A stretch of DNA of 64,000 nucleotides from Nitzschia sp. pyKryTriq1. Taxonomy: Eukaryota; Bacillariophyta; Bacillariophyceae; Bacillariales; Bacillariaceae. Of the stretch, positions 39,098 to 49,158 are shown piece after piece. A program made the position numbers and the translations under genes. The notes beneath the pieces are model-generated. The model was not told the origin of the DNA. It saw only the letters and a list, made by a program, of their open reading frames with translations, and made no database searches. The stretch covers positions 372,001 through 436,000 of the forward strand of contig OY101120.1 of the NCBI GenBank assembly GCA_956465555.1, in the 5' to 3' direction. How positions within the stretch are numbered: the stretch's first letter is position 1; the number at the start of each line of letters is the position of its first letter.

Positions 39098-39700
39098 ATG
39101 TCGTCGTCGTTACGAGCAACGAATGGTTTGCTGAGAGGAAGAAATGCCGTTTTGGCCTCCGCCTCTTCTCGTTCAGCATGGAGCTTGAGTACAAGTAGTG
39201 TCCACCAGCTGCCGGTAGTATTGATCTCGTCGCCGCATCGTCTCGGCTCCTCAGTGATTGTTGCACCGAAATCAAATCAGCTGCTATGCCCATCACACTC
39301 CCGAACCTTTCCCTGCTCATCACCGCTGCTCTGGTCGAACAAGACACCACTGCGGTTCTTTCAAACCGAGTCTGACTACCACACTGCCGCCAACGAAACT
39401 CTGGAGGATATCCAAGATGCTGTGGAAGAAGCGCTCGAAGAGAAGGGGGTTCCTGAGTTTGAAGTCACCTTTGCTAGTGGAGTCTTGACCATGGTATTTC
39501 CTCCCCACGGAACTTGGGTCATCAACAAGCAGACACCCAATCGACAGATATGGTGGTCGAGTCCCGTGAGTGGCCCTCGACGATACGAGTACGAAGACGG
39601 TGAATGGGTTTACACTCGAGATGATTCCCATTCCATGACATTGGACCAGGCCTTGCGGGAAGAAATCCAACAAATATATGATGTGGAGATAGATCTGTAA
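39098..39700 (+). CDS. FXN: Frataxin (mitochondrial iron-sulfur cluster assembly factor)
   Basis: 200 residues from the ATG at 39098. The N-terminus (MSSSLRATNGLLRGRNAVLA) is a basic, Ser/Arg-rich mitochondrial presequence. The frataxin domain covers about 88-200. It has the acidic first helix (YHTAANETLEDIQDAVEEAL), the beta-strand VTFASGVLTMVF, the signature WVINKQTPNRQIWWSSPVSG then PRRYEY, and a C-terminal helix LDQALREEIQQIY. These match the acidic ridge and the NKQTPNRQIWLSSPVSGP signature of the family. Frataxin speeds sulfur transfer on the NFS1-ISD11-ISCU complex. An in-frame ATG at 38960 would add 46 residues; the shorter start gives a more typical presequence. It converges with the gene ending at 39889. 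Confidence 0.93.
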   Translation: MSSSLRATNGLLRGRNAVLASASSRSAWSLSTSSVHQLPVVLISSPHRLGSSVIVAPKSNQLLCPSHSRTFPCSSPLLWSNKTPLRFFQTESDYHTAANETLEDIQDAVEEALEEKGVPEFEVTFASGVLTMVFPPHGTWVINKQTPNRQIWWSSPVSGPRRYEYEDGEWVYTRDDSHSMTLDQALREEIQQIYDVEIDL

Positions 39701-39888
39701 AGATATTTGGAATATTATTTAGAGCAAGCTCCTATCGCTAACATTCCTGCATCGCCATCCAAGAAGTGGCTGCACTCATTCATCTTGCGACGTTTCATTA
39801 GTAATTATTAAGCAGAGTACCTGGTAGTACACTGTAGTTCGCAGTGTTACAATCCTTTTCTTGTCGTCAATTCTATGACTTTTAGTTT

Positions 39889-41863
39889 TTAGTCATCCAA
39901 TAGATCATCCAAATCACCATCGTCGTCCCAATTGTCGTCGTCCCCACCGCCATCAAGGCTATTGCCGGACGAAATCAACTTTGATGCCACAGGAGCCGCA
40001 GGGGCTGGAGCATTATTCCATCGACTACTACTCATCGTCGTCGTGGCCGCTGGTTTCGGGGGTGCTGCTGGGGCGTGCACAAATTTTGGTTTGGCAGCCA
40101 GTCCCATTGACGCAAAAATGTCATCTTCGGGAGAGGGTGCGGGTGCCACGGCTTTTTTGGGTGCCGCCGCGGGAGCGGTCCGCTTGGGCCCCAAACTCGT
40201 GATTGCCAATCCTTGCATTTGACCGAAACCTGCAATGTTGTTGTTGGTCGGTGGCGCGCTTGCAGGCGCCGGTGGCACGGGAGCAGGTGATGAGAGTGCC
40301 ATGCCTGGTTTGGGCTTTAAGGACATGCCTGTACTACTACTACTGATTGGAGCGTGGGCGGCGACCTTGGGTAATTTCGGAATATGGTGCTGGTGATCAG
40401 TGGGAATATGACTCTTGACTTGAGTATTCACTCGGGGGGATGATTTTTTGTAAGCAGGCATTGTTTGTGCTGGTGTCCCTCCAGAGGGCAAGGAATCATG
40501 CGATGTCGATCTTCGTTTGTGCACACTATTGTCATCCCTCATGGACGATGCTAATTCGACGTCACCATGATCTTCATCGTCATCGCCCCAACCCCATTCT
40601 TCATCGTCTTGCTCGTTGGCGGCACTGGAAGAAAGAAAGGAAGAAAGAGAAAAGGTTTGAGTTGACATTTGAGGTTCGCTTCGGTCACCTCAACATCGCA
40701 GCAAAGTAATAAATAATATTGTGTACGTACACTTCATGGTATTTGGCTGCCTTGGCCCCCGGGCTTCCTCCCATCATCCCGCCTCCAGAAGCATTGATCT
40801 GACTAAGGATTGTGTCTTTGTATTTGAAGGCCGCACCACCACAGCCTAACAAAAAGAGCAATCCAAAAATAGCCCCCACGTGCGATTCTTCATCTTCATC
40901 TGGAAAAACCAGACTGCCACTACCCTCAGCAGGGGACGTGGGCTTGGCATCTTGGCCGCCGGTTGATGACGACGACGATGATGATGATGGGGTCTTACCG
41001 CACTGGTCTCCTTCGCGATCGACAATAGTGGCCTTTTTGACTGTTTGACAACCAATCAACCCATCCGAGCCCATCACATAAGCACAGGTATGTTCTGACG
41101 ATGAGTCAACAAACACTTCCGTTGCCTTGGTTTGACATTCTTCGCAAGTTTTGGCCGCCTTGCATGGATCTTCGTTCGCATTGGGGGTAGTGGGGGTGGT
41201 TGGAATAGTTGGTTTTGGGGTGGCCTTTGACGCGTCATTCTTATTCGCCTCGTCGCCACCGTCGCCGGTAGCATCCGACGCGTCTCCTTTGTCGCCCCCA
41301 TCACCAGCATCGCCACCGTCCCCTGCGTCGCCTCCATCAGTATTTGTACCCCCATCTCCGTCCTTTCCTTTTTTGTCGGCGCCATCACCTCCATCGTCAC
41401 CAGCGCCGTCATCCCCATCTCCTCCTTGGTCTTTGCCATCGCCACCGGCAGGAGGAGCACCCCCATTGTCACCACCGTCTCCACCGCCCTTGTCATTGCC
41501 TCCATCTTTACCATCACCATCAATATCAATATCACCATCAGCTCCTCCTTTATCACCCGCGTCGCCGCCATCACCTCCAGCATCTTCACCGTCTTCATTT
41601 CCTTCCCCAAGACCACGCCGGTTGTTGTTGTTGTTGTTGCTTCGTCGAAGATGATGCTTATTTTGCAGCTGTTGTTCCTGTTGTAGTCGTCGTCGTTGTT
41701 GTTGTTGTTGTTGTTTCGACGACAATCCGCCATCGACAACGACAGCAGCAGCAGCAGCAACAACGTTTAAAGGTTCGTTTTCGTTTCGTTGCAAAATCTT
41801 GGACGGCGTCTTTGCTACTACTACGGATGATGAATGTTCTTGCTGTTCCTCCTCCACCGCCAG

Positions 41864-41903
<40 letters not shown>

Positions 41904-41989
41904 TCAGCTAGCAATGTGACGACGGCAACGGCGACGAAAACAAGTACACGTACTATCCGTGATGATGTTGGTGGACGTGTCATTTTCAT
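39889..41989 (-). CDS. Single-pass membrane protein with Gly/Asp-rich ectodomain and acidic Trp tail
   Basis: Two exons on the minus strand, 41989-40731 and 40624-39889, give 664 residues. The 106-bp intron (40730-40625) begins GTACGT and ends with a long CT tract and CAG; splicing rebuilds a Val codon and keeps the frame. Layout: signal peptide (MTRPPTSSRIVRVLVFVAVA), Ala/Thr and Gln/Asn runs, and a strongly Gly/Asp-rich region at about 123-253 (GDGGDAGDKGGADGD and similar). Then a Cys cluster at about 273-326 (DPCKAAKTCEECQ, HTCAYV, GCQTV, DQCG), a TM helix (AIFGLLFLLGCGGAAF, about 370-385), and a cytosolic Pro/Ala/Lys tail with acidic Trp motifs (EEWGWGDDDEDH) ending NWDDDGDLDDLLDD. The ectodomain may bind Ca2+ or a wall/silica surface, and the tail could meet a vesicle coat; both are inferred. 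The frame is open to 42187, but the signal peptide favours Met 41989 or 41983. Confidence 0.75.
40625..40730 (-). other. Intron joining the Gly/Asp-rich exon to the acidic-tail exon
   Basis: 106-bp GT-AG intron, phase 2, with a 30-base pyrimidine tract before the acceptor. Without splicing the upstream frame ends in a short unrelated run and the downstream frame begins inside the pyrimidine tract. Confidence 0.8.
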
Positions 41990-42771
41990 GCGTTTTGGAT
42001 TTTGATGATGATGATGATGGTGGATGATGATTCGTTTCAAGAAAACAAGGTGAAAGGACACGACTGCTTTCTTGTCGTTGTTCTTGTTGTTGTTGATGCT
42101 TGTGTGGTTATACCGTACGGTACTCGTGCTTGTTATTCTTGTCTTGTGTGTGTTAGATAGAGGGTCGTGCCTGCTGCTAGCTTGCATGTGGCGTCGCTTC
42201 TCACTTGTTATTCTCTCGCCATCATGGTCGATGCTGTGTCGATCGAATCAATCGACACCATCGCATCGAGCATCAATTTTCTTCTCGCTCGCTTTTATCG
42301 CGGCATTTTTCTTTTCACGCCGTCCATCAGCTGCGGTCATTATTTTTAGGATGACTGACGACTCAACTGGTCTTCGGATTCTTCGTGACTAAAAAAAAAT
42401 AATTACCCACGACGACGACTCAGTGGACTAAAGTCTCCCCAAAAAAATGGACGGTTCGCGGATGCGCGCGGTTGGATCACGGGAACAGTGCGGCACATGG
42501 ACAGACGGACTGTGCAACACGCAACTTTTTTTCAGCGGCCGCACCGAGCGACGACGACGACAACAAGAGCACCAAAAGCTGCCGCTGAGACCATGGCGGT
42601 GATGCGGTGCTCGGTATGGTAGCGTTTGGAGTTTGGATGGTGGATAGTTGTATTTGCTGGCTACACTATTACTGTCTCTGAGCGGTTGTAGCATTGCCGT
42701 ACTTTCTATTATCTAACCTCACAAGTCAGTCAGTCGGTCAGTCAGTCAGTGAATCAATCAATAGTAATATC
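41990..42771. promoter_or_regulatory. Divergent promoter region (Gly/Asp-rich protein and SRP68)
   Basis: 780 bp between two divergent genes. GATGATGAT and GTTGTT simple repeats lie near the minus-strand gene, and TCAGTCAG repeats (42725-42752) just before SRP68. No other gene is seen. Confidence 0.55.
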
Positions 42772-44869
42772 ATGACAGCCGACGACGAGCCCCCAAAGAC
42801 GACCAATTCTACCGGTACGGCTGAAGAGCCGCCGCCGCCGCAAGAGATCTTCCATCTCGACTTGCACGCGTGGATCGAAGCCCAGCAAACCTCTCATGGA
42901 GTCCGCCACGACGATTACGCACAATACCATGGCTACTGCACACGACGTTTGTCTCGAATCTCGCATCTACCAGACGCCAAAAAGTTCTTGGTATCGAGTT
43001 CCAAGTACGCGACCACCACTAATAGTACTAGTGCTAGTACTAGTGGTAAAGGTAAAGGTGGTGGTGGTGGACGCCACGCCTTTTGCTCGCGACATGTCGA
43101 TACTCTTAGCGTTGACAATGTAGACCAAACGCATGTGCCACACATTAATATCTTGTGGTATTTGTTGGTCTTGAGTGAGCGATCGTGGGCACATGCCAAC
43201 CAGTTGTCCAAAGACAATAAAGGCAAGAAAAAACGTCGGCAACAGGTGCTCAAGAAACTCAAACGAGCAACTGAGTGGGCGAATCGACTCTTGACAAAAG
43301 CACAAGTTTCTTGTGATGCTTCCACGATTCAAGAATGCCAAGCGTATGCCAGTTGGATGGCTGCCAACTGTGCTCTGGAACAATTGGATTATGCGGTAAG
43401 GCATATATTGTTCTTGTCACTATTATGCATGACATGACATGACGTGACATGACATGCTATCCTGATGTAGCTGTCGGACTCACTGACCCTTTCGCTCATT
43501 CATTCATTCATTGACTCATCAAATTTGCTACTTTCTCTCAATGTAGGCGGCAAGTCAGGAATACGCCAAGGCCATGACGTTGTGCCACCAATTGAGCAGT
43601 CCAGACAATAACAACATGGTGGGGGACGAAGATGTCGCAAAGCGCTTGGAACGTCAAGATTTGTTCTTGACACGTGCGGATACTGTGTTGCGGCCTCTTT
43701 TTCGGTATTGTCAGTACGAACTCAAACAAGCCGGACAACCTCTGTTGGTACAAGAACCGAGATTACTGGCATCCTCCTCCTCCTCACAACAACAGCAGCA
43801 GCAGCAACAAGACGATGAAAACGCCATTGTCTTTCGAGGCAGAGAGTTGGTATTGGAATCCAAAGAATTGCGTGTGTTGCTCTTAAAATTGCAGTCCTTG
43901 CAAAAAGAACGAGCAGTGAGCAGAACCACTACTAACCGTGACGAATCCAAGCAGGGAGAAGAAGAAGAAGAAGCACCATACCAAGATGATGATGACGATG
44001 AAACCTCATTTTTGAATATTTTGTCGGTTTTGGATGATGCCTTGGAAGTCGTTCAAGTTCAATTGAGTACTTTGGAACAAGCGCAGGCGACTGGACCTGC
44101 CATCAAGGCCAAACGACAACAATATCTCTTGTGGAAAGGATATTTGCAGTGGGTCAAAACTCAGAGGGTCATGGAACACACCTCCAGTCTTTTGAGGAGT
44201 ATTTCGGGGCATGCCGAACGGGTGCATGTGTATGATGCTTTGTTGCAGCATGCCAAGAGTTTGCTCCAGTTGCCCCGACCCGAAGAGGACGAAGAAGAAG
44301 ATGACGAATTCGCACTGCAAGCCCAAGCCAACATTTTGAGATTACGCGCCCTCAAGACGTATCACATGGCGTGGTACTACTTTCAAGAATTGCGGAATTG
44401 TCAGGCCGCATGGGCCTTGTTGGAACAGTCGACCAAGTTATGCAAGCGGGCCAAGGAAGAAATTGCCGCTTGTGATGAAGACATGCCCCATTCCGAGGAC
44501 TATATCAACCAACTGGACGCCTTGCCTATGGAGAGTGCGCGGGCCGCCATTCGTGCAGCGTGGTATCTTCAAGGAAGTGGACATGCAGGCGGTGCCCAGA
44601 CTCCTCGTCGTCGTGCCACAAAGCGCCCCCTGATGTTGCGATTGTCGGATAACGATGCGGGGACCGTCTTGGCGGGAGAACTATCCGCCATGCCCATTCC
44701 ATGCAAGCCCGTGTTTTACGATCTGGCTCTGCACTATACAATGGATACTACCAACAGTGTCGATCCTATTCAGGCCTATGTGGACGAACACACGGTCTCG
44801 GCCGAGCCAGAGCCTATTGAAACCACCACATCCGGTGGGAAGGGGTTGTTGGGATGGTTGACGGGATAA
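42772..44869 (+). CDS. SRP68: Signal recognition particle subunit SRP68
   Basis: Two exons, 42772-43395 and 43547-44869, give 648 residues, close to the family's usual 620-630. The 151-bp intron (43396-43546, GTAAGG...TGTAG) is in phase 0 and joins LEQLDYA to AASQEYAKAM. The RNA-binding start has the SRP68 block LDLHAWIEAQQTSHGVRHDD then YAQYHGYCTRRLSRI, followed by NILWYLLVLSERSWAHANQL and EWANRLLTKAQ. The second exon is helical, with TPR-like pairs (ALKTYHMAWYYFQELRNCQA). The end KPVFYDLALHYTMD and GKGLLGWLTG is the SRP72-facing C-terminus. SRP68 pairs with SRP72 on the 7SL RNA and is needed for elongation arrest and ER targeting. A Ser/Gln/Asp-rich insert (about 270-285) is local. The ATG at 42772 follows a TCAG-repeat leader. 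Confidence 0.93.
43396..43546 (+). other. Intron of SRP68
   Basis: 151-bp GT-AG intron. It contains a (CATGA)n run (43427-43455) and ATTC repeats (43498-43512). Phase 0, so both exons read in frame across it. Confidence 0.9.
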
Positions 44870-45164
44870 TAATGACCGTAGATATAATACCCATGTTGGT
44901 GCATTGTCTTATACAGTAGGACGCAAGAATACTTAATATGTACGAGCATTAGATAGCTTTGATATAAATGGGGTCTCTGTTGGAACAGGCAGGTCGCAGT
45001 ATATGATGGCTATGTCAGTGAAAAGGGACCATCCAAGCCGTGTGAAAGTCGCCATTGTTTTACAAGGATACCGACACGATCGTACTGAGCCTGCGCGGGA
45101 GAGGGGCGAATGATAGTTTCAGTGCCCTGTGCCCCCATCTCCAAACATATCATGCAAGAACTCA
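44870..45164. other. Convergent spacer between SRP68 and the GNAT-YCII gene
   Basis: 295 bp of 3' flanks. Nothing notable is seen. Confidence 0.5.
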
Positions 45165-46154
45165 TCATCTCATTTGAAGATCTCCTACTTGGCCAATCCA
45201 CCCGTTCAACTCCCACTCGACACAGTCATTAGCAACCAGTGGATCTTGCTTTACGACTTGAAGCGCATCTTCATAGTTCCTGGCCGCCAAAAACATGAGC
45301 CCCCCACCCCCAGGCTTTCCTTCGGCATCCACTCGATATCCCGAAGTGATGCAAACACCCTGCCGCCGAAGGCACTTCACCCAAATTTTATGCTCATCTA
45401 AATACGGCTTGACTTCTGGATACGGTCGCTTGAACTGTTCCGTCTTACAAAACCAAGATTCATCGTCTCGAGGTAGGCTTGTTATCAGTGGTTTCTCCAA
45501 TTCGTACCAAAGTTCTTTACCGTGAACAATCGGGCTTGGGCGGTTGACTTGGAAGCCACAATTAACATAGAATCCTAGCAAGTTGGCTTTGGCCAGCAAA
45601 ACAAATGACCGAATACTCCCGTCAATATTTTCGTTTCGTACCTTTTCCAAGTACGCCTTGAGCATGGCAGAAGCAATTCCTTTTCGGCGATGCTCTTCTG
45701 TCACCACGACTGAATGAATGGCAAGAAAAGGACCAGTATCGACGTGTGTAGACATGCTTTCTTCTTCAAACTCTTCACAGCGTGTTGAACAAACAAATCC
45801 AATTATTTCGTTCCCATCCAAGATGGTACATTGGAAGTAATCCGACGCATTGGATTGTCGAAACTTTAAGCCTTCCAGCGTCGCGGCTTCATCTGGTGGA
45901 TACGACGCCGATTCGATCGCAAAACAGTCAGGAATTTCTTGAGCAGTTGGTGTTCGATAGGAAATACGGGAGCATACATCCAAATCAGTGGATGTTGTGG
46001 CCGAGGAGGCAGATGTCGACATTCTTGTTTTGAAAGAGGGAGAACACGCGTAGGATGGTCCAGCAAAAGAGGACGCTGCAGGAATTCCGATGAAACTGGT
46101 GAAACGAAGCGACCGAAAAGCAAGTAGAAAACCAGCAAAACTGGAAATCTTCAT
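45165..46154 (-). CDS. GNAT acetyltransferase (AANAT-like) fused to a YCII domain, plastid-type presequence
   Basis: 329 residues. The N-terminus (MKISSFAGFLLAFRSLRFTS) is a signal peptide ending AASS then FAGPSY, an ASAF-like plastid import boundary; a second Met at about 45 would give a cytosolic form. The GNAT fold (about 62-225) has ESASYPPDEAATLEGLKFR, GFVCSTRC, then IHSVVVTEEHRRKGIASAML with the acetyl-CoA loop (E-x-RRKGIA), and GFYVNCGFQV. The early ESASYP...DEAA block is that of arylalkylamine (serotonin) N-acetyltransferases. The C-terminal 95 residues (about 235-325) form a YCII domain: WVKCLRRQGVCITSGYR, GGGGLMFLAARNYEDALQVV, and DPLVANDCVEWELNGW. YCII domains are ferredoxin-like, with a conserved Asp/His pair. 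The substrate is probably an amine or amino acid; the YCII role is unknown. Confidence 0.82.
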   Translation of the reverse strand: MKISSFAGFLLAFRSLRFTSFIGIPAASSFAGPSYACSPSFKTRMSTSASSATTSTDLDVCSRISYRTPTAQEIPDCFAIESASYPPDEAATLEGLKFRQSNASDYFQCTILDGNEIIGFVCSTRCEEFEEESMSTHVDTGPFLAIHSVVVTEEHRRKGIASAMLKAYLEKVRNENIDGSIRSFVLLAKANLLGFYVNCGFQVNRPSPIVHGKELWYELEKPLITSLPRDDESWFCKTEQFKRPYPEVKPYLDEHKIWVKCLRRQGVCITSGYRVDAEGKPGGGGLMFLAARNYEDALQVVKQDPLVANDCVEWELNGWIGQVGDLQMR

Positions 46155-47749
46155 TTCCCGCTATTTTTAATCCAATATTTATAGTTCAACTGTAATACTG
46201 GAATGCAGGAATACGAGTACCTCTCTAGAGTAGAGAGAGTATATGTACTCATAGTAGAATACAGGGTATCGACAGAAACAGACTTGGAAAGGTCAAAGGT
46301 CGTCAGTATTATACCGAGTGTGGAGACACCCAACGAACGAAGGACAGACAAGAAGTCGAACGAACAACACAAGATTTGAGCCGATACCGAAGAGAGACGA
46401 CCGATGGATCTCATAAGATCATCGAGTCGACGACCGATATCGCAACTTCGGATTTCTAGTTTAATTAGCTTTAAAAGAACTTTCAAACCCATTCAATGGC
46501 GCAACCTAGTAATCCCAAGTGGGGAGACTTTCTTCAGGAGAGGATCCAGAAAGAGGGGTCGTGGGCGAGGGCCAAGGCCGAAGAGGCCCTCGATGTCCTC
46601 GACGCGAAGAACGGCGAAACGACTGATGTGATGAAACTGGAAGTAGCCGCGGCAGGAGGAGACGCGGCGATGTTGGTAGCGATGAAGGAAGGAGAGGTAC
46701 GTTTCGTTCATAACATCACCTTGACAAAGACCCAAGGGGACTTCATCTTGGTCGGCGTTACCGGAACAGGTCATCTCCCGACCTTTCTCACGATCACCAA
46801 CGACCTTGTCTATCCCTCCGTCTTACCCGTGACAATCCGCCATCGACAATGGACGACGACTATCTAGACAGTTTAGCTAGGGATACGGCACTAGAGCCGC
46901 TAAGCCTGCAGAAAGCTGACGATCTTCGATCGCTGGAGCAGGGCGATGTTCGCCCGGACGACGAACGGAAACGGTGTCATAGGGACATGGGTAATGGGCT
47001 CAAAAAGGCGATGACATGGAAGAAAGGGCGCTCCCATACCGGTGGTTGTACGTACAGAACTCAGTACTGCACAGTACCGGTACCAGTAGACCAGGTACGA
47101 ACTGGTACTAGGTACCGCCGGTACTTGTACAGTACCTTATATGCTTGGTCATCTAGACTTGAACCCGAAGCGGTGGCCTTCTTCAAAACTGTCATCAGAA
47201 CCCCGATACTTTAACGTCTACTTATCAATTATGACCAGAGAAGGTCATTTAGTCAAAAAGAACAGAGGACTTCGGGTTGTGTTTTCAAGTAGGCTATTGA
47301 AGTGAAATTTGAATGTATAGGCCCTTAGGTGCCTAGCATCTATTTGGGCGTCTTTGTCACGCAAGGCGAGCCACAAGCAACAAGATTGATCTAATAGTCG
47401 CACTGTACCGGTACAGTACAAGTAGATCGCGATGACTCTTTCACCTCCCGAACCCGAACCTATTCCGAGCTTCCATCTCACGAATAACCTTTGATACATC
47501 CTCGCTGGGCCGCAGAATGTATTGGGCCAACCGCTAGTTAGTGGAGAGATTGCAACAAACCCGAATCGTCGACATGAAAAATCAATTACTCTAGTACGAA
47601 GGCCCAAACGACCATCAACTCAAGTCTTCTCCTCCCTGCTTTCAGTTTTCATTTCAGCTCACAATTTGAGCAGATTGCCAAATCTGAATCATCATCCTCG
47701 AAGCTTCCTTTCACCTAACGGATATCCTCTCTGACTAATAATCATCAAC
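46155..47749. other. Intergenic region with one weak ORF and GTAC tract
   Basis: Holds the questionable ORF at 46496-46867, a dense GTAC/GGTACC tract at about 47047-47136, and from about 47655 a leader shared with 49090-49158. Confidence 0.5.
46496..46867 (+). CDS. Hypothetical protein, 123 residues (doubtful)
   Basis: Starts MAQPSNPKWGDFLQERIQKE and has an amphipathic, Ala/Glu-rich helix region (EEALDVLDAKNGETTDVMKL). A second part looks like beta strands (FVHNITLTKTQGDFILVGVT). Composition is protein-like and G/C-richer than the flanks, but no family is recognised and no paralogue lies nearby. A second, overlapping frame (46849-47214) continues with charged sequence before dissolving into GTAC repeats, so this may be the remains of a longer gene or of a mobile element. 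Low confidence. Confidence 0.3.
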   Translation: MAQPSNPKWGDFLQERIQKEGSWARAKAEEALDVLDAKNGETTDVMKLEVAAAGGDAAMLVAMKEGEVRFVHNITLTKTQGDFILVGVTGTGHLPTFLTITNDLVYPSVLPVTIRHRQWTTTI

Positions 47750-48350
47750 ATGACTATTCTTGAACAAATCCAAAACAACGACATTGTCGACCTCCACATT
47801 ACTGCTGCTGCAGATGATGTCTTCGACAAGCTCAACGATTTCTTGGATGCATTGGAACAGAATACGTCCATCGAGTCGATTAAACTCGAACAGGATTTCA
47901 TCGGTGACCTTCGAAATGATGCTCGATCTAAGCTCCTGTATTCCATTGGGCAGGTGAAAAACCTGAAGGAAGTTACTCTTGGAGATGGTCTGTTGCAAAT
48001 CAATGACATCTCCAAGATGGTCCAGAATGCCAAATCCCTGCGCTCTCTTCATCTGAGATCCATGGTTTTGCAAGGAATCGAATCTGACTTCGATGCCTGC
48101 GAATCGGCTCTTTACCAGCACGCCTGCATGAAAGAATTCGAGATGAATGAATCCACTCCCGCTATTTCCACCATCTCTCTTGAGAAACTGACCAAGGCTG
48201 GCCAGAAATTCTCAGCTGCAGGTGGGCCTCTTGACAATCCAGCCACTATGAATTCCAAAGCCGCATTGTCGGCTTAAACAGGGGGCGCGGCGTACTGACT
48301 TTTTTATACACCATGTAGAATAGTAAAGATAAATATCAAAGATTAGAATC
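47655..48350 (+). repeat. Tandem LRR-like gene duplication, unit 1
   Basis: Leader with 'gccaaatctga', coding region, and 3' flank with 'aaatatcaaag' resemble the unit at about 49090-49775. Coding identity is much higher than that of the flanks. Confidence 0.75.
47750..48277 (+). CDS. Small LRR-like protein, copy 1
   Basis: 175 residues. Two or three leucine-rich-repeat-like units are visible: NTSIESIKLEQDFIGDL, VKNLKEVTLGDGLLQINDIS and AKSLRSLHLRSMVLQGIESD. Each has the LxxLxLxx strand pattern of the ribonuclease-inhibitor type. The N-terminus (MTILEQIQNNDIVDLHITAA) and C-terminus (AGQKFSAAGGPLDNPATMNS) are shared with copy 2 but match nothing I know. No signal peptide or membrane segment, so probably cytosolic and used for protein binding. 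The start ATG aligns with that of copy 2 and follows a short A-rich leader. Confidence 0.75.
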   Translation: MTILEQIQNNDIVDLHITAAADDVFDKLNDFLDALEQNTSIESIKLEQDFIGDLRNDARSKLLYSIGQVKNLKEVTLGDGLLQINDISKMVQNAKSLRSLHLRSMVLQGIESDFDACESALYQHACMKEFEMNESTPAISTISLEKLTKAGQKFSAAGGPLDNPATMNSKAALSA

Positions 48351-49158
48351 GACAGCATAATTTTTTTATGATGCGCCAGCAGCAGCAGCTCTTAGTACTA
48401 TAGCAACAGCAGATGTTAGTACAATATTGAGGGAGCATAGCGGCTACTAGTAGTGGATTGCTATAGTAATGGGAAGAAGGGAGACAAGAGAGATCTCCTG
48501 CTCTACTCCAGCAGTAGAGTAGAGAAGAGATAAAGCTCCCTGAAAGCAGCGAAAAGAGAGAAGCAGCAAATAGCGCCGCGCAGACTTATTTCGTTGTTTT
48601 GTTTTCGTTCTTGTTCTCCATCGCATCCGGTTCTCCCTCCTTCTGTATCGGTACAGTATGTGGAACAACCACATCATGTTAACGAATACGAGTATCTTGG
48701 ACATAAAAAATTATTGAGCACAACAACGGAAGTACGAGTACGTACGCAGAAAATGGTCACCATCATTTTGTTGGGCCTTTCACTTTCAACTGCATTGTAG
48801 CTACGGTAGGCGGGGAGCAGTATCCGATTTTCGATCAAAGCAATTCGATGTGCTATATGAAGAACTGTGATAAACATGAGGCTTATTGCAATGTCCCAAT
48901 AGAAATGTCTTTGGCTTTTTGAGCCTTCCCCTTTTGGCACATTCCATTGGTTTTTTAATGAGCAACAAACCCGAACCTTCAAGGAAGGAATGTCTGCCTG
49001 ACATTTTCGACGGACAGAAAAGGCCCAGAGATTTCAAGTCAAATCTTCGCCTTCCGGCACTAACTGCCGCCAGAAGAAATCCGTCTCTTCTCACAATTTC
49101 ACCAGATCGCCAAATCTGATCCCTATCATCCGAGCAAATATTTCGAAACAGAATCAAC
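48278..49158. other. Spacer between the LRR-like pair
   Basis: 880 bp with no gene. GCAGCAGCAGC and TAGTAG runs lie at about 48370-48455. The last 70 bp resemble the leader of copy 1. Confidence 0.55.

Noticed and set aside
41074-41919. Long ORFs on both strands through the Gly/Asp-rich exon
   Set aside because: Shadows of a low-complexity GAY-GGN stretch. Only the minus-strand frame has a signal peptide, Cys patch and TM helix and splices to the next exon.
46496-47214. Possible remains of a retroelement gag region
   Set aside because: No protease, reverse transcriptase, integrase or terminal repeats are found nearby, so there is no basis for naming an element.
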